Assembly: GCA_973895155.1 (NCBI GenBank)
Contig: OZ316893.1
Coordinates: 18,972,001-19,036,000, forward strand
Origin: Marsupella aquatica
Lineage: Eukaryota > Marchantiophyta
DNA: 64,000 nt
Direction: 5' to 3'
Position 1 is the first letter of the stretch. Each line of letters opens with the position of its first letter. The position numbers were made by a program, and so were the translations under genes. This document shows positions 45,053 to 56,800 of the stretch, in pieces. Under the pieces are notes generated by a model, which was not told where the DNA came from, searched no databases, and saw nothing but the letters and a program-made list of their open reading frames with translations.

Positions 45053-45054
45053 AG

Positions 45055-45379
45055 CATCAAGAGGATTATTCATATATGAAGGTTTTTGGATGTGATGCTT
45101 ATGTGCTTTTACACCTTCCCAGCTTCGGTTTAAGTTGGAGTCCAAGTCAAGGAAATATATTTTCTTGGATCTCAGAAAGGTGTAAAAAGTTATCGGTTAT
45201 GGGATTCAGTAACCCCTAAATTAATGTTTCCTTTAATGAATCCAGATCATCAAAAGAGGGGGAGAGTTCTCAACGCTCTCATACTGACAAGGGAAAAGCT
45301 CCTATCCCAGACCCAGTTGGGGGGAGATAAGTCATGATGATGTTCATGACAAGAGAGAAAGAGATGCTCCGGGTATGGA
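45055..45379 (+). pseudogene. pol: copia integrase C-terminal part
   Basis: From 45067 the frame YSYMKVFGCDAYVLL is the copia integrase C-terminal GKP-like region, continuing with frameshifts to a Ser/His/Asp-rich linker (SSKEGESSQRSHTDKGK). It is interrupted at 45380 by CACTA copy 2; the linker resumes at 61745. Confidence 0.75.
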
Positions 45380-45580
45380 CACTAGTAGAAACCGGGGTAA
45401 TTTAGACCATACCTTATAGGACTAAGCCCACTAAGTCCTTCTTCCATACTTTAAATGACTTGCACCCATTGCCAAGGTTTTGTTAAAGACTATAAAAGAC
45501 TTTGAGTGTTTTCCGGTTTAGTTAAAGACTATGAAAAGTAACCTTGCTACTTTGTGAAGGGTGAACACTCTAGGACATCA
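45380..45580 (+). repeat. CACTA copy 2, 5' terminal inverted repeat and subterminal region
   Basis: Terminal repeat followed by AAGTCCTTCTT-, AAAGACTATAAAAGACTTT-type units, matching the 5' end of copy 1 for about 200 bp. Confidence 0.8.
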
Positions 45581-48500
45581 TGGGTTTTGTTCTTGGAATC
45601 ACTCTAAAGGTCCACACAAAGACTAGTATAAGACAAAGTCTTACAAGGGTTCATGATAAGAGTATACTTAAGAAGGACCGCGCGACATCCTACTTTTGGG
45701 CCTAAGTGCTTAAGGACATGCCTTGTATATATCACCAACCTTAACTAACATTGCACCATAAATATCCATGTAACGGGTACTTTTCATAACTTAGGGTACA
45801 ACTGTACTGGAGGGCTTAGGGTGGTTTCTAACCAGAACCGGAACTAATGCATCACTATAACCCTAGCTAGGTACAACTCCCACACCATGATATATTCCGC
45901 ATTGCCAACTAGTGTTGTTTTGACAGGGTCATGGGCACTAATTGACACAATGAACAGTCCACAACTTGATTGATTTGAGTGTAAATGATGGTGCCTTTTG
46001 ATCCAAGATTAATTCCACAAGGGGGGGGGGGGAGGGTTAGGGGGGCCCACAACTAATTAAGTGGCCATGACTTTGTCACCAAAGGGATTTATTTAAAGTT
46101 ATCCTTAACCCTCTTTAGTTTTGTGTGTTGCCTAACACTCTGGCGCAAACGTACTTATTATGCTCAACGGGTCACCTCAACGGAAACGAGCTTACATGAC
46201 TGCTTGCACTAAGTATTGGGTTAGGGTGAGTGTGCTTTGGTCATCAGGTGATTATTGGGTTTTTGTGAAGGGAACTATCGAGTACTTGCGCCCATGTGTT
46301 CGGGCCCCATTGTGCGACAGAACATTGTGCTTTGCTTCTATGAGTGGAGCATACGAGTAGGGTTTAGGGTTAACATTTTGCGAGGGAAGCTGGGAGGCGA
46401 TTGTAGTCAATTGTTGCCATCCACTCCTGCGAGCGCTTTTGACAGTTCTACCTGCATGCCCCTTACAATTGTTTGGACAAAGGAGTTCAGTAAGTGGTTT
46501 GCGCTGGTTTGGGACCTTGACAGTCGTGAGGTGGTAAGGACATTGAGGCATCCCTGAGAAGCGCTTGATGGTAAGGACATTGAGGTGTTGGAGACATTGA
46601 GGCGTTGCGGACATTGCCTTAGAGGCTCTTGAGGCCAGTGACAGCTTTTGGCGCGAAGGCAAGCGGAGATTTGTCTCCTGCCTGAGAGCTGACAGCTTCG
46701 GATTGAGACAACGTGGGCGCACCAAGATTCAGAGAAGACTGACTGGCTGGGACCGACCGGTCTTGGGAAGTTGCAGCCGTGGAGGGACCGGGAGCGCTAA
46801 GGTACATTGCAGCTACGAGCAGCAATGCACCTGCCATAGTGACATTGAACTGCCCTGAATCACCCTGGTTAGTCCAAACTTCCATTTGCAAGTTAGTTTT
46901 GGTAGTGGCTTTGGTTTTCTAGGCGGAATGAGCTCCGATGCCATGCATTAAGAATGTGGGAAATGCTATTTTGTAGCTTGCTACCTCATAGTGCTAATTT
47001 CAACTTCAGGTTTGCGTGGTTTTGGGCGATAAGCTTGTGGCTCATTCGGACTGAGTGACCTTCCTGCGGGCCCTGCCCTAAGTGTTCACACTTCTCGCCG
47101 TCCCAAACTGCGAAAGGCTTCTCCCCATTCTGTATCCCTGCTTCAGTAATTGTATTGAGGTCTTTCAATCAGTCTCATAGGGGAGGTCATTGTCTTCTCT
47201 GTAAGTTGTTGCTCCTATCGCACTACCAAGCTTGTTGAAGGGAGCTACTATCGCGAGCTGCTACCATTGCGAGCTACTACCACCGCAAGTTGTTGAGGAG
47301 AGGGCCAATTGTTTGCGAAAGGATTTCCAGATTGTGTCGGAGGTCCAGATTTCTTGCTTGTGGGTCCCCATGTTTGCAGTTTTTTCCTGGCTTCTTGCGC
47401 AGTGCTCCGACGTAGTACCCATGATGCTAGTCTGAACGGATTCATGAGTTGTGACTGATTTGCTGTTCAAATGATGTCTTCAACTAGAGCTACAATTAGT
47501 GTCTGTGGAGCTACCAACCAGGTCCAGGTGTGATTGAGGTCAGTTCAACTGTTGGGTTGCCCGAATGTTCCGTTGCCATCATTTGTAACCACGAGCAATG
47601 GACTTTAGAGGCGGGATTTTCTAGGGATTTCTGCTCAACCCTTTGCTGGCTTTCTACTTTGAGGTCTATTTTGGGGTTCGGGCAAAGGGCGGAGGGCAAA
47701 GATCAAGCATTGCAGTTTTGCTAACGCTGCATGGTGGAAATTGGACCAGCCAACTCCTTGTCTACGGTGTTGTGGAGCTGGGCGAGCTGCGACAAGGGAC
47801 CAAGCCAGGTGACCTGTGAATCAAAGCCCATTGACCGCTGCTGAAGGTTTGATGTTCTATATTTGAAGCTCTCGTTTGCTTTCTATTTGTCAGTCTTTCA
47901 CAGCTGCGCATTAGTGTTGGCCCTATCCTCCGTCCCTCTGCTGGCCTGCTACTGACATTTGGTTAATCATAGTTGTTCACTGCTGTGCATTAGTGTTGGC
48001 CCTATCCTTCGTCCCTCTGCTAGCCTGCTACATTTGGTTAATCAAAATGCAATGTCTGTCTGAGTGAGCTGATCATCTCCAATGTAGTATGGGCTTGGGA
48101 TTTACATATATGTTTCCTGCTTCCAGCAGATAGGCAATTGCTTCCAAGCTCTTTGGTGCAGACGTCTCTATGGAATGCAATGCCCTATATGCCAGAGCTT
48201 TCATATATTGGCATGTTCACATTTGCTCTTGGAATATATGATCCCGAAAGCTTCATGAGCAGTTTATGTTCAGAATTCTGTTTATGTTATTGTTTCCGTC
48301 AATTGCAGCTTGGATTTTTGAATATATGTCCTGTCATTGATGATAGAGGGTGGTTGAGATTGGTTTTCTTTCTTCTTGGTAGTGGGTCAGTGTGTTGGCA
48401 TTTTCCTCATGTCACTCATTCTCATCGGACGAGCTGCGGATTGGTACTGAATAGTCATTTAGCCTATTGCTGCCTCCCACCGCCATTGCCGATTGCCGCT

Positions 48501-48925
48501 ATCATCGTGTATTGCTTGCTTGCTTGCCACTGCCTTTGTTGGTTGCCACCCTCTTCACACTCTCTCGCATCTATCTTCCGATATGAATGCGCAGCCAAGC
48601 CCAGCAAAAGCTCTGTCCCTACAATCCCTCCCAAATCAACTTCCTTGTTTCTTGCTGCTCATGATCACCGCATTGTTCTTCCCTATTTTTGTTTACTTAT
48701 TGGTCTCTCCACACTTGTTGCTTCACATGACTATTTTGCTCCTCCCTGGATCCGAACATGCCTTGTGCCCAATGCTCCCACGGTGGAGTGGGGTGGTGAA
48801 TAGACGACCTCAACACCATTGCAATCACATTTGGATGGGTTAGTTTTTTGCAGCTTAAACCTGTCGGGATTTTGCGCTTGTGGCGACGCTATCCTTTCTG
48901 CCACTTCATGAGTTTGTTTATGCTG
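45581..48925 (+). other. 5' region of CACTA copy 2, specific to this copy
   Basis: No domain-bearing ORF. The stretch is unrelated to the equivalent part of copy 1. It contains a G tract at 46021-46032, short GACATTGAGG repeats near 46540-46615, GCGAGCTACTACC repeats near 47245-47290, and a 60-70 bp tandem duplication at 47902-48046. ORFs such as 48138-48803 are Leu/Cys/Ser-rich and look like chance. Confidence 0.5.
47902..48046 (+). repeat. tandem duplication of a 65-75 bp segment
   Basis: The string GCATTAGTGTTGGCCCTATC followed by a CGTCCCTCTGCT-containing part and CATTTGGTTAATC occurs twice in a row with few changes. Confidence 0.75.
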
Positions 48926-50034
48926 CAGTGGGCGGTCTTGCGCAACTCAATGAGCCAATTTCATTTTCCCTGTGCACTTCTATTTCTCAAAGAATTCCCT
49001 GGTCATGCTCATTTGCCCCAGAGTTAGAAAACAAAGAAGAAGAAGAGCTGACTAATTGTAATTCCAATCCATATCCTAATCGGTCAAGGATTGTGAACTA
49101 CATTGGCCTTGTCATTGGCCGAGGTCACCAAATTTTGCTTGGTTTCATTCCTGTGGAGCACTGTTGTGATGGATGAATAGTTGTCGTAGCATTCTGCAAA
49201 CTCTCACGGTTTGCTTATGGCCATTATTTGCAATTTGCTGCTACTAATATGTCTCCGACTGAGCAGCATACACCGGAAGTAAGCAATAGTGGAGGTTTAA
49301 CTACACATCAACACATCCAGTGAACTACCTCTCTGCTGCTCACTGGAGGGTGAGACTTTCACTCTTTCTGGATATTGTAGTTTGTAAGCAAGTTGATTAG
49401 GAGTGTTTCATGCTATGTTTACATTGTGACCCCTAGCTGGAACCAATGGAATGACACAGTGAGTGGGAACTGATAATTTAAGGTTGGTTGCTGTTGGTGA
49501 GGCAAGTACAGCTCCTGCTCACCTTGCTGATCGAAGGTGCTTATCAGAGGACGTGAACACACGACACTCCACAAAAGCAACACTTATGGTGAGGACCCGC
49601 AATGCTGAACATGTGCGGCTTGCACGCAAGGCAGAGATGTTGCACCTTGAGTATGTCAGACTTGGGATCCTTCCAGCCCAGTCTGCATGGTACTTTGAGT
49701 ACCCAGTTGTTGCCAGGAATAACTACAGTCGCCCTATACCTGCTTCTCCACCCTTCCCAACATCCTTGGTATTTTTGTCTTTCGTACATGACCCGCCACA
49801 AATTAGGGCCCAAGGGTGTGTGCACAATTGCCAGTATGACTGTCCTGCCTGTAGGGCTTCTGGCCTAGAGTTGGATGACCGTTCTCTTGGATGTCGGTTT
49901 TTTCATAGAGCATAGTGTATCATCTGGAACCACTCGCCATCCTGTAGTGTGCCTGGCGATGTCACTTGTCCTGCCCTCCCAGACCCCACCACCGGTCACT
50001 TTGGTGTCTACACATGTTTGGATCACACGTTGTA
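48926..50034 (+). pseudogene. Cys-rich gene of unknown function, CACTA copy 2 (broken)
   Basis: Counterpart of 35376-36622. The frame at 48880-49176 matches GLAQLNEPISFSLCTSISQR and continues to IPVEHCCDG, where a 6-base insertion introduces TGA. The second frame (within 49463-49915) carries the RLARKAEMLHLEYVRLG block and ends at a TAG where copy 1 has CAA; one base is also missing near 49563. The start of homology with copy 1 at about 48926 marks the junction with the copy-specific 5' region. Confidence 0.4.
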
Positions 50035-50704
50035 GAAGACCACTTGTCACACCGCATGCACAGACCAGAGACCATTGACCTATAACTTAACACTTTGACT
50101 TGAACAGAGAGGATATTTACTTAAGATTTTGAATTATGAGCAATTTTGGGTCCAGGGTTTACGGTCAACAGTACATAACTTATCCTATTATGGCTGCACT
50201 AAGTACAATATCCTAATTTAAGAGGCTAGCAAGCTCACTTAAAAGTCTCCTTTCAAAGACTGGAATTAATGGGCCATGTGATAACCTGGAAAAAGTGATT
50301 TATGCCTAACTTATTTGTCTTATTCACTATCATAGCCTATTTAGGATGTATAAATTACAACCCTGATCACACTGCTTGATACCAATCCTGTTCAAAAAAT
50401 GCCTGTTTTACATGTCACGACTGTTATATGTGATTCAAATGCATTAAATCTTGTTGCAGATCTCCTTTGGTGAATCATAGCCACAAAATTGAGGTGTAGG
50501 TGGAGCTATTGTACGAGGGGATCAGTTTTTAGTGTGGGCTCAACAAACCAAAAAGTATATCTACTCTGCACATGTGTGTGAACATTTCATTGCAGTAGCA
50601 ATTGCCACTCTAGTCTATATGCTACACTGTACTTTTTGTACACTACACTAAATTGTATTGTCTGTGCACTCTGCTAAATTGTACTGTCTATCTCAGGCGT
50701 AGGC
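50035..50704 (+). other. spacer before the PHD gene, conserved between CACTA copies
   Basis: 670 bp without ORF but nearly identical in both CACTA elements, so it may hold the promoter and 5' UTR of the PHD gene. A repeated GTACA/ACTACACTAAATTGTA motif lies within 80 bp of the start codon. Confidence 0.4.
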
Positions 50705-51385
50705 ATGGCACGCCCTAAAATCCGAGCCAAGAAGCGGGAGACAGAGGTGAGCAACACAGGTGTAGTTGGGCCAGATGGTATTAACTTCTCTGCAAGTCAG
50801 ATTTTCCAGAAGGCAGCTCATTGTTGTGCCATTTGTGACGATGGTGGTGGCTTAGCCATATGTGAGGGCCCTTGCATGAGGCATTTCCACCTCAACCCGG
50901 AGTCTGACCTTGCTGCAGAAAACAACTGTCCAGGGGTGGGCCTCCCGTCAGCACACCAGGGAGGCTGGATGTGCACTGATTGTTTGGAGAAGCAGGCTAA
51001 GTGTGCACAGTGTGGGAAGTTGGGGTCTTATGAGGGCTCTGTTGATGCTCCACCACTTGTTAGGAAATGCCCTGACAGATATTGTGTGAGGTTCTTTTGT
51101 TTTTCATGTTTGCCCGATCTTGCCACAGCTTGCCCACTTCATAAGTGCAAGGCATGTGGTCAGCACGATGAAGATTTCTGGGTGGACATAGTCCACTGTG
51201 TTAGGTGTCCCACCATGTGGCACTTTCATTGTTTGAAGGAGCGTCAAGCAGAAGGCTATGCTTGTGACAGACACATCTATGATCACTCTGCACATGGTGT
51301 TGATCGATGGATCTTCTATTGTCATCGCCATGCCATAGATCCTACTTTGCACACTCCCATGAGAGATCACATTTCTTGGCTTTGA
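50705..51385 (+). CDS. EDM2-like PHD-finger protein carried by CACTA copy 2
   Basis: 226 residues, ATG to TGA, fully open, with the same zinc-finger order as the copy at 34027-34707: CAICDDGGGLAICEGPCMRH, MCTDC, CAQCGKLG, RYCVRFFCFSCLPD, CPLHKCKACG, CVRCPTMWHFHCL and the EDM2-type tail. Four residues differ from copy 1 (Gly/Glu and Ser/Ile in the N-terminus, His/Gln in CAHC, His/Arg in CHHH), none a conserved Cys. EDM2 acts in the nucleus on H3K9-methylated loci; a comparable role here is inference. It precedes the BRCT gene by about 600 bp in the same direction, and each gene probably has its own transcript. Confidence 0.8.
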   Translation: MARPKIRAKKRETEVSNTGVVGPDGINFSASQIFQKAAHCCAICDDGGGLAICEGPCMRHFHLNPESDLAAENNCPGVGLPSAHQGGWMCTDCLEKQAKCAQCGKLGSYEGSVDAPPLVRKCPDRYCVRFFCFSCLPDLATACPLHKCKACGQHDEDFWVDIVHCVRCPTMWHFHCLKERQAEGYACDRHIYDHSAHGVDRWIFYCHRHAIDPTLHTPMRDHISWL

Positions 51386-51983
51386 ACCTGAATAATGTAC
51401 ATGCATAGTGCACCTGATGTGGATACCTTGGAGATTGCAGACATTCCAATTTTGAGAAGAAGGACCTCTGTAGGAGAGGATGCTTAGGCAACAAGTACCC
51501 TAAGTTCATTACTTGTTCCTGGGTACATGCCTTCAAAAACTCCCCTTAAGCCTTCTAGGAACTTTTTTAACTCTGCAATCATTTTGATCACGACTTACAT
51601 GACACTGCTTAAATTAAATCAGGACTTCTCATTATGAGCATATAAGTTACAAGGCTATTTAATTTGCGAGAATTCCCTTAAAGTGTACCAACATTTTGTA
51701 TTGTCATTGAATGTCTGCCCATTTACAACATCTGTATGTGGCATCACAAAACAATTGCACTTGTCACCTTCAATATTGTGAAGGCACATATTCAAACTAT
51801 GAGGTGCATGCTTGCAGGTGTCTAGTACGTTTGTCCCAATATTTCTCCCGTTTGGAATCGGAGCAGAGACTCACCAGACGACTGGACTGGACCAAGTTAT
51901 AAATGCAGCATTTTAAGGGCCCTTCGATTATCAGGTGAACGCATTATCTTCCGGTCTGCAGTGATTAGGTGGCCCGTGTGTAC
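51386..51983 (+). other. spacer between PHD and BRCT genes
   Basis: 600 bp, conserved between the two CACTA copies, no convincing ORF. It contains AT-rich sequence (51540-51700) and probably the PHD 3' UTR and BRCT promoter. Confidence 0.4.
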
Positions 51984-52832
51984 ATGGCCTCTAGGAAACG
52001 TACAAAGGTTGACCACCCGCCTCTGTTGGCTGGAATCAAAGCCATTTTGATTCCTGACCACTATGGGTTCACCCAAGTGAGTTGGCCAATCGTACAAAAA
52101 CGATTCTCAGAGTTCCATGGGACTGAAGTCAAGGACATCACTCCACAGACTACACATGTTGTTGCGGGGACATGGCTGGATGTGATGAACAAGTGGTCAT
52201 GGTCCTTCATTGATTCTGCCATTACCAACCAAGGTCTAAAAGTAGTTGAAGTCTCTTGGCTGACCGATTCTGTTAAACATAGGTGTGTACAGAGTACTGA
52301 GCAATATGAGTTGTGGGAGAGTGAGGAGGCCACTGCAGAGGCTTTGGCTGAAAAGGAAGCCTATGAAGCAGCGGCAGAGAAACCCAACTTTGCTTCTGTC
52401 CAATATGGACCTGTTGTCAACATAGGACACCATCCTATGCGTGCAGATGCTATATTGAATGAGCATGGCAAGGAGAGAAATACCATTATGAAGGGGTTCA
52501 GTGTGGTATTTGCAGAAGAAGGAATTGGGGAGACTAAGTGCAGATTGTACAAGTCTATAGTTGTTGAGCTAGGTGGGACAGTGGAGGAGAGTCTAACAGA
52601 AACCTCCACTCATGTTGTAGGTCTGTCATACATGAAAATATGCAGAAAATTCTTTAAGACAACAGTGCATGATTTTGTCATGAACAACAATCTTTGGGTG
52701 CTTTCCCCTGATTGGCTTCTAGAATCAGCAGCTAGAGGGAAGCGACAGAATGCTTGGGACTTTGATATTTTTGAGGCCTGGCCCTCCAAGATTCAGCGGA
52801 GATGTATGCTTAGCAAAGGTGGGAGAGAGTGA
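51984..52832 (+). CDS. tandem-BRCT protein carried by CACTA copy 2
   Basis: 282 residues from ATG at 51984. Two BRCT repeats with conserved tryptophans (VSWLTDSVKHRC and LSPDWLLESAARG) joined by an Ala/Glu-rich helix. Differences from copy 1 are Gly/Asp in the first repeat and Arg/His in the second. BRCT pairs are found in repair and checkpoint proteins; in a cut-and-paste transposon the obvious guess is a role at double-strand breaks left by excision, but this is not shown by the sequence. A polyadenylation-like AATAAA-type signal (TAATAAATG) lies 40-50 bases after the stop. Confidence 0.8.
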   Translation: MASRKRTKVDHPPLLAGIKAILIPDHYGFTQVSWPIVQKRFSEFHGTEVKDITPQTTHVVAGTWLDVMNKWSWSFIDSAITNQGLKVVEVSWLTDSVKHRCVQSTEQYELWESEEATAEALAEKEAYEAAAEKPNFASVQYGPVVNIGHHPMRADAILNEHGKERNTIMKGFSVVFAEEGIGETKCRLYKSIVVELGGTVEESLTETSTHVVGLSYMKICRKFFKTTVHDFVMNNNLWVLSPDWLLESAARGKRQNAWDFDIFEAWPSKIQRRCMLSKGGRE

Positions 52833-53008
52833 GGAGTAGGAGTCCCTCATATTTTTATATAAATCACAATTTTGTAATAAATGTGATCCTTGAACTAACT
52901 CATCTTGTCATGGTTGGTCGTAGTTGAAGTGATTGTTGTTTCCTGCTGCGTGGGGTGTGACTGTGAATCTACTTGCTGGGCTCTGTTTGGCTGAAGACTT
53001 TGGTGGGT

Positions 53009-53542
53009 ATGCTGCCTCTTCCAGACCGTCAGGCCCTATGTAGGGTCCTCCTATGGGTTGCATCGTGCATGGCTACTGCTTGGGCTTACTTGTGTGGATT
53101 GGTAACCAGACAGAGTGTAGCTCCATCCGAGATAATGCCTGCAGACCTTGGATGTGTTGTGAATGCTGTGGTGAATGAGGATGCACAGTCGGAAGAGGAC
53201 ATTTACTTTTCAGCAGATGAGTTAGACAAGCACGATGCTGTAGGTGGTTCCTTGTTGCCTGATTTGGCAAATGATATAGTTCTTACACATGTCTGGCCGA
53301 GGGTTCTTGTGGTGTCTGGCGCACAAGATATCTGCAAATATAGACTAATTAGTACCCAGTGGAGGGACTTGGTAGCAACATGTGCACCATGGAGGGCACT
53401 ACTGCCACTGCTTGTAGGCACGGATCGAAGACCACCATGGCATGAGCAGGGTTTAGACCTTGATGACTTAATGTACATGCCTGAGTACCTCAGGGCTGAG
53501 TGGCATCGACAACAGGATTGGTATCCGTATTTGATGTGGTAG
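53009..53542 (+). CDS. F-box protein carried by CACTA copy 2
   Basis: 177 residues from ATG at 53009; the open frame extends 12 codons upstream with no ATG, so an upstream exon is possible. Acidic centre, then the F-box-like stretch DLANDIVLTHVWPRVLVVSG / ICKYRLISTQWRDLVATC, and a Trp-rich tail. It differs from copy 1 at three residues (Arg/Trp, Asn/Asp, Asp/Asn). The next gene is TNP2, about 330 bp downstream. Confidence 0.65.
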   Translation: MLPLPDRQALCRVLLWVASCMATAWAYLCGLVTRQSVAPSEIMPADLGCVVNAVVNEDAQSEEDIYFSADELDKHDAVGGSLLPDLANDIVLTHVWPRVLVVSGAQDICKYRLISTQWRDLVATCAPWRALLPLLVGTDRRPPWHEQGLDLDDLMYMPEYLRAEWHRQQDWYPYLMW

Positions 53543-53868
53543 TAAGATGAGGACATCTCACACCGGTCTCGCACCTGGCACCTGTGTCTATGACTATACA
53601 TGATTGGACTCTGATATGGTCATGGATGTACGTGCAAAGGCAGTACATGTGAGGACAGCGGAGGAGTTGACACCCTCAAACATTTAGGAATTTTGTCTCA
53701 TTCACTTGAGAATAGGTACATGACTCAGGCACCTATATTTTTTGTTTTTTTGTTTTTTTGGAACGTTATGTATTTTGGCAAGTACAGTCGGGGGTGAAAT
53801 CCTTAACAAGAAGTGTATTTTTCACTTGCATAATAAAATGACAGGGTGCTGAGTGCGTGTGTATAGTG

Positions 53869-56800
53869 ATGGCTCCAAGGTTGCCTCTTCACAACCCATT
53901 TAGGATTAGGCATCATGATTCTAAATTATGGATGCGTGAACAAGCCCGGGCCGCCCAAGGTAGGAGTAGGAGGATGAGATGCCCATGCACACAGTGCCAA
54001 GGATTCAAGTCGTTGAGTTTGAACACTGTGCACCTTCACCTGCTGCGGCATGAAAGGCACCCTCGGTGGAGGGTTTGGAATGTACCAGCAGAAGAAGACT
54101 CCTCTGATGAAGAGTGGAGAGCTGACTTTGTGGATTCTAATACAGCTAGGCGTAGAGACTACGTAGAGCAGGACATAGACTGTGCAGAGGATGGTCCTGG
54201 GGTCCAACATGAGAACGTGGATGACCAAGATGGAGATGTAGAGGCAGTCACTGAGGACGGTGGGATGGATGTCCCAAGAATGGTTCAAGAGATTTTTGAA
54301 GACCTTGATGCTTTTTACGACACAGTGGAATCAGAAAAGGACAATGAACCGCAGCCACACATTGGCGACGGCCAAGCTGAACCTGACTTTGACATTGGGG
54401 AAGGTGCAGCAGAGAGGGAGTGGGTGTTTGGGGGCCCAAAACACATCAAAGAAGCTTGCATTCCTATCTACGAGGGGTCGAACTGCTCCAAGCTGGGTTT
54501 TGTCGTGTTGTTGTTGAACATCTGTGGCAATCACAATGTTCCCAATATATTTGTGACAGAGTTGTTGACCTTCCTGCGCCGAAATGTGTTACCAGATGGT
54601 AATTCAATTCCAAAAAATATGTACGAGGCTAGGAAATTGATGTCTAACCTTGGGCTGAACTATGTGTCTATTGACGCATGCCCTGATGGGTGTGTTCTCT
54701 TTCGCAAAGAGCATGCAGATAAATTGACATGCCCTCATTGTGGTAAGCACAGGTACAAGAATGTAGGGAAATGTACACACCCTGCCAAGGTTCTTCGTCA
54801 TTTTCCTCTCATTCCTAGACTACAACGTCTGTTTAGATGCCCTGCCATTTCCAAGCTGATGACATGGACTCCTGATAACAAGAGCAGTGATGGCCTGCAG
54901 CGTCACATTGGAGATTCCAACCATTGGAAATTTGTTGATGAGAGGTGGCCACAGTTTGCTGCAGAGAAGCGGAACTTTCGATTTGGTCTATCACTGGATG
55001 GAGTAAACCCATTTGGAGACAAAAACAACCGTTATTCATGTTGGCCGGTTACGCTGCTAAATTACAACCTTCCCCCATGGATGACTACAAAGAGGTTTTT
55101 TGTCATGATGGTGCTGTTAATCCCTGGACCAGCTTGTGTGACCGAGCAATTCATAGATATCATGTTGGCTCCAGCAGTGGAAGAGTGGAAGACTTTGTGG
55201 ATAGAAGGGGTGTTAACCCATGATGTTCTGAAGGGGCTTCTTCGACCCAGCCCCTTTAGACTGCATGCAATTTGTTTGCTGGATATAGCAGATTACCCAG
55301 GCCATGGCATCATATCTGGACGAGTGACAAAGGGCTATGTGGGGTGCACACCATGTGGGAAAAATGTGACAAGTGAGTGGTCGCATGCCCTGCACAGTAT
55401 GAAATTTCAGGGGCATAGAAGGTATCTGCTTGTTGATCATCCTTACAGGCACACACGGTCTCAAATTGCACACTTCAACAACAAAACAGAGCTTCGTGGC
55501 CCACCACAGAGGATCACCAGAGAGCAAGTCCTGAGGTGGGCAGCCAGGAAGGCTGATTGGGACAAGAGAAGTGCCACTGATCGAGAACCTGAGGATCCAG
55601 TGGTGAAACACGGTGTGAAAAGACAGACCTTGATGGACTTGGAGTTGGAGTACTGGAGGGTAATGTACTTAGCCTCCAGCCCCTGTATGATTGCAATTTT
55701 AGATTGGAGCAATGGTGGATTGATGTTGGTTACAATCCTCCTATGTGGTTAATTAGTGTTTCTGTTGTTGAATTCTTTGCTTTGTGGAGTGCAGGAATTC
55801 GAGCCCAACAAACACAATGTGGACGTCATGCACATTGAGAAAAATATTTGTGAGAGCTTGCTGAAGTTCTTGTCGGGTGAGAAAGATACAGGAGCAGTTC
55901 GAGCTGATATGCAACAGAAGGGGATTCGCCCTCACCTTTGGTTGAAGCCCCATGCAAGCAATCCCAATGTACTTCTCAAGTTCCAAGCTCCCTATGTGTG
56001 CACACAGGATGAATGGAAGACATTCTTGTATAGATTGAGCTGTCTGAAAGTGCCCTCTAGCTATGCTGGTGCCTTCAAGAAGCATATTACAAAGAATAAA
56101 CTTGGCAGTATGAAAACACATGACTACCATGTGTTGATGCAGCACATTCTGCCCCTATGCCTCAGAGGTCTCATGCAGAAACCAGTCCGTAATGTCATTC
56201 TTCGACTGTGCAATGTATTTCGCCGTATATGTGTGAAAGTGTGGGATCCCCAAGGATTGGAGCAGTTGAAGCAGGATGCTGCTTATGTCCTTTGTGACTT
56301 GGAGATATACTCCCCCCTGCTTTCTTTGATGTTATGACTCATCTCCTAATCCATGTGGTAGAAGAGCTAGGGCAGTATGGGCCAGTCAGTACCAGATGGA
56401 TGTACCCTATGGAGCGATACATGAAGTTGTTGAAAGGTCATGTGAGAACATACTACAGGCCAAAGGCTTCCATGGCATTGGGGTACATTAAGGATGAGAC
56501 GTTGGGATTCCTAACAGAGTACATGGCTGGGTCTGGTGAAGCTATGACAAGAGTTTGGAAATCTGGTGAAGATGATGGAGTGAGTGGCGAGGTTGTTGAA
56601 GGTGTGGGACGTGCTGTTCAACTGCCTGTTGCGATTCGAGACAAGGCTCATTCATATGTGCTGGCAAACACAGAGCCTATGCAACCATGGTGGAGGTGAG
56701 TGATTGAATTGACTTGCCTTTGTTGTGATGCTTCTTGTCTGTTCCAAGGGTGATCTTAGGTTGTCATGTGTTGTTTAGACCTAACTATGCCTGTACCTCA

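Larger units (their letters stand above)
42302..45054. mobile_element. 2.75-kb LTR-like or non-autonomous insertion in copia integrase
   Basis: It starts TGTAACGCCGATG. ATCA occurs just outside both ends (42297-42300 and 45056-45059), a possible short target duplication. Inside are a 26-bp minisatellite (43000-43165), a TATATAGAGCAGCC promoter-like site with a CCCCCGGTAGAGGCAGGGGG hairpin near 43690, a 114-residue ORF of unknown function, and at the right end the terminus motif also found at 1557-1738. No transposase or reverse transcriptase is present. About 35-45 integrase codons are missing around it. Confidence 0.5.

Noticed and set aside
46021-46032. G-tract as a regulatory G-quadruplex
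   Set aside because: A single homopolymer-like run without the spaced G-runs needed; also a likely sequencing-sensitive site.
48138-48803. 221-codon plus-strand ORF as a gene
   Set aside because: Leu/Ser/Cys/Pro-rich composition without domain, located in the copy-specific 5' region of a CACTA element; looks like a chance frame.
53203-53601. 132-codon antisense ORF over the F-box gene
   Set aside because: It is the shadow of the real frame; the same shadow appears in the other copy because the DNA is nearly identical.
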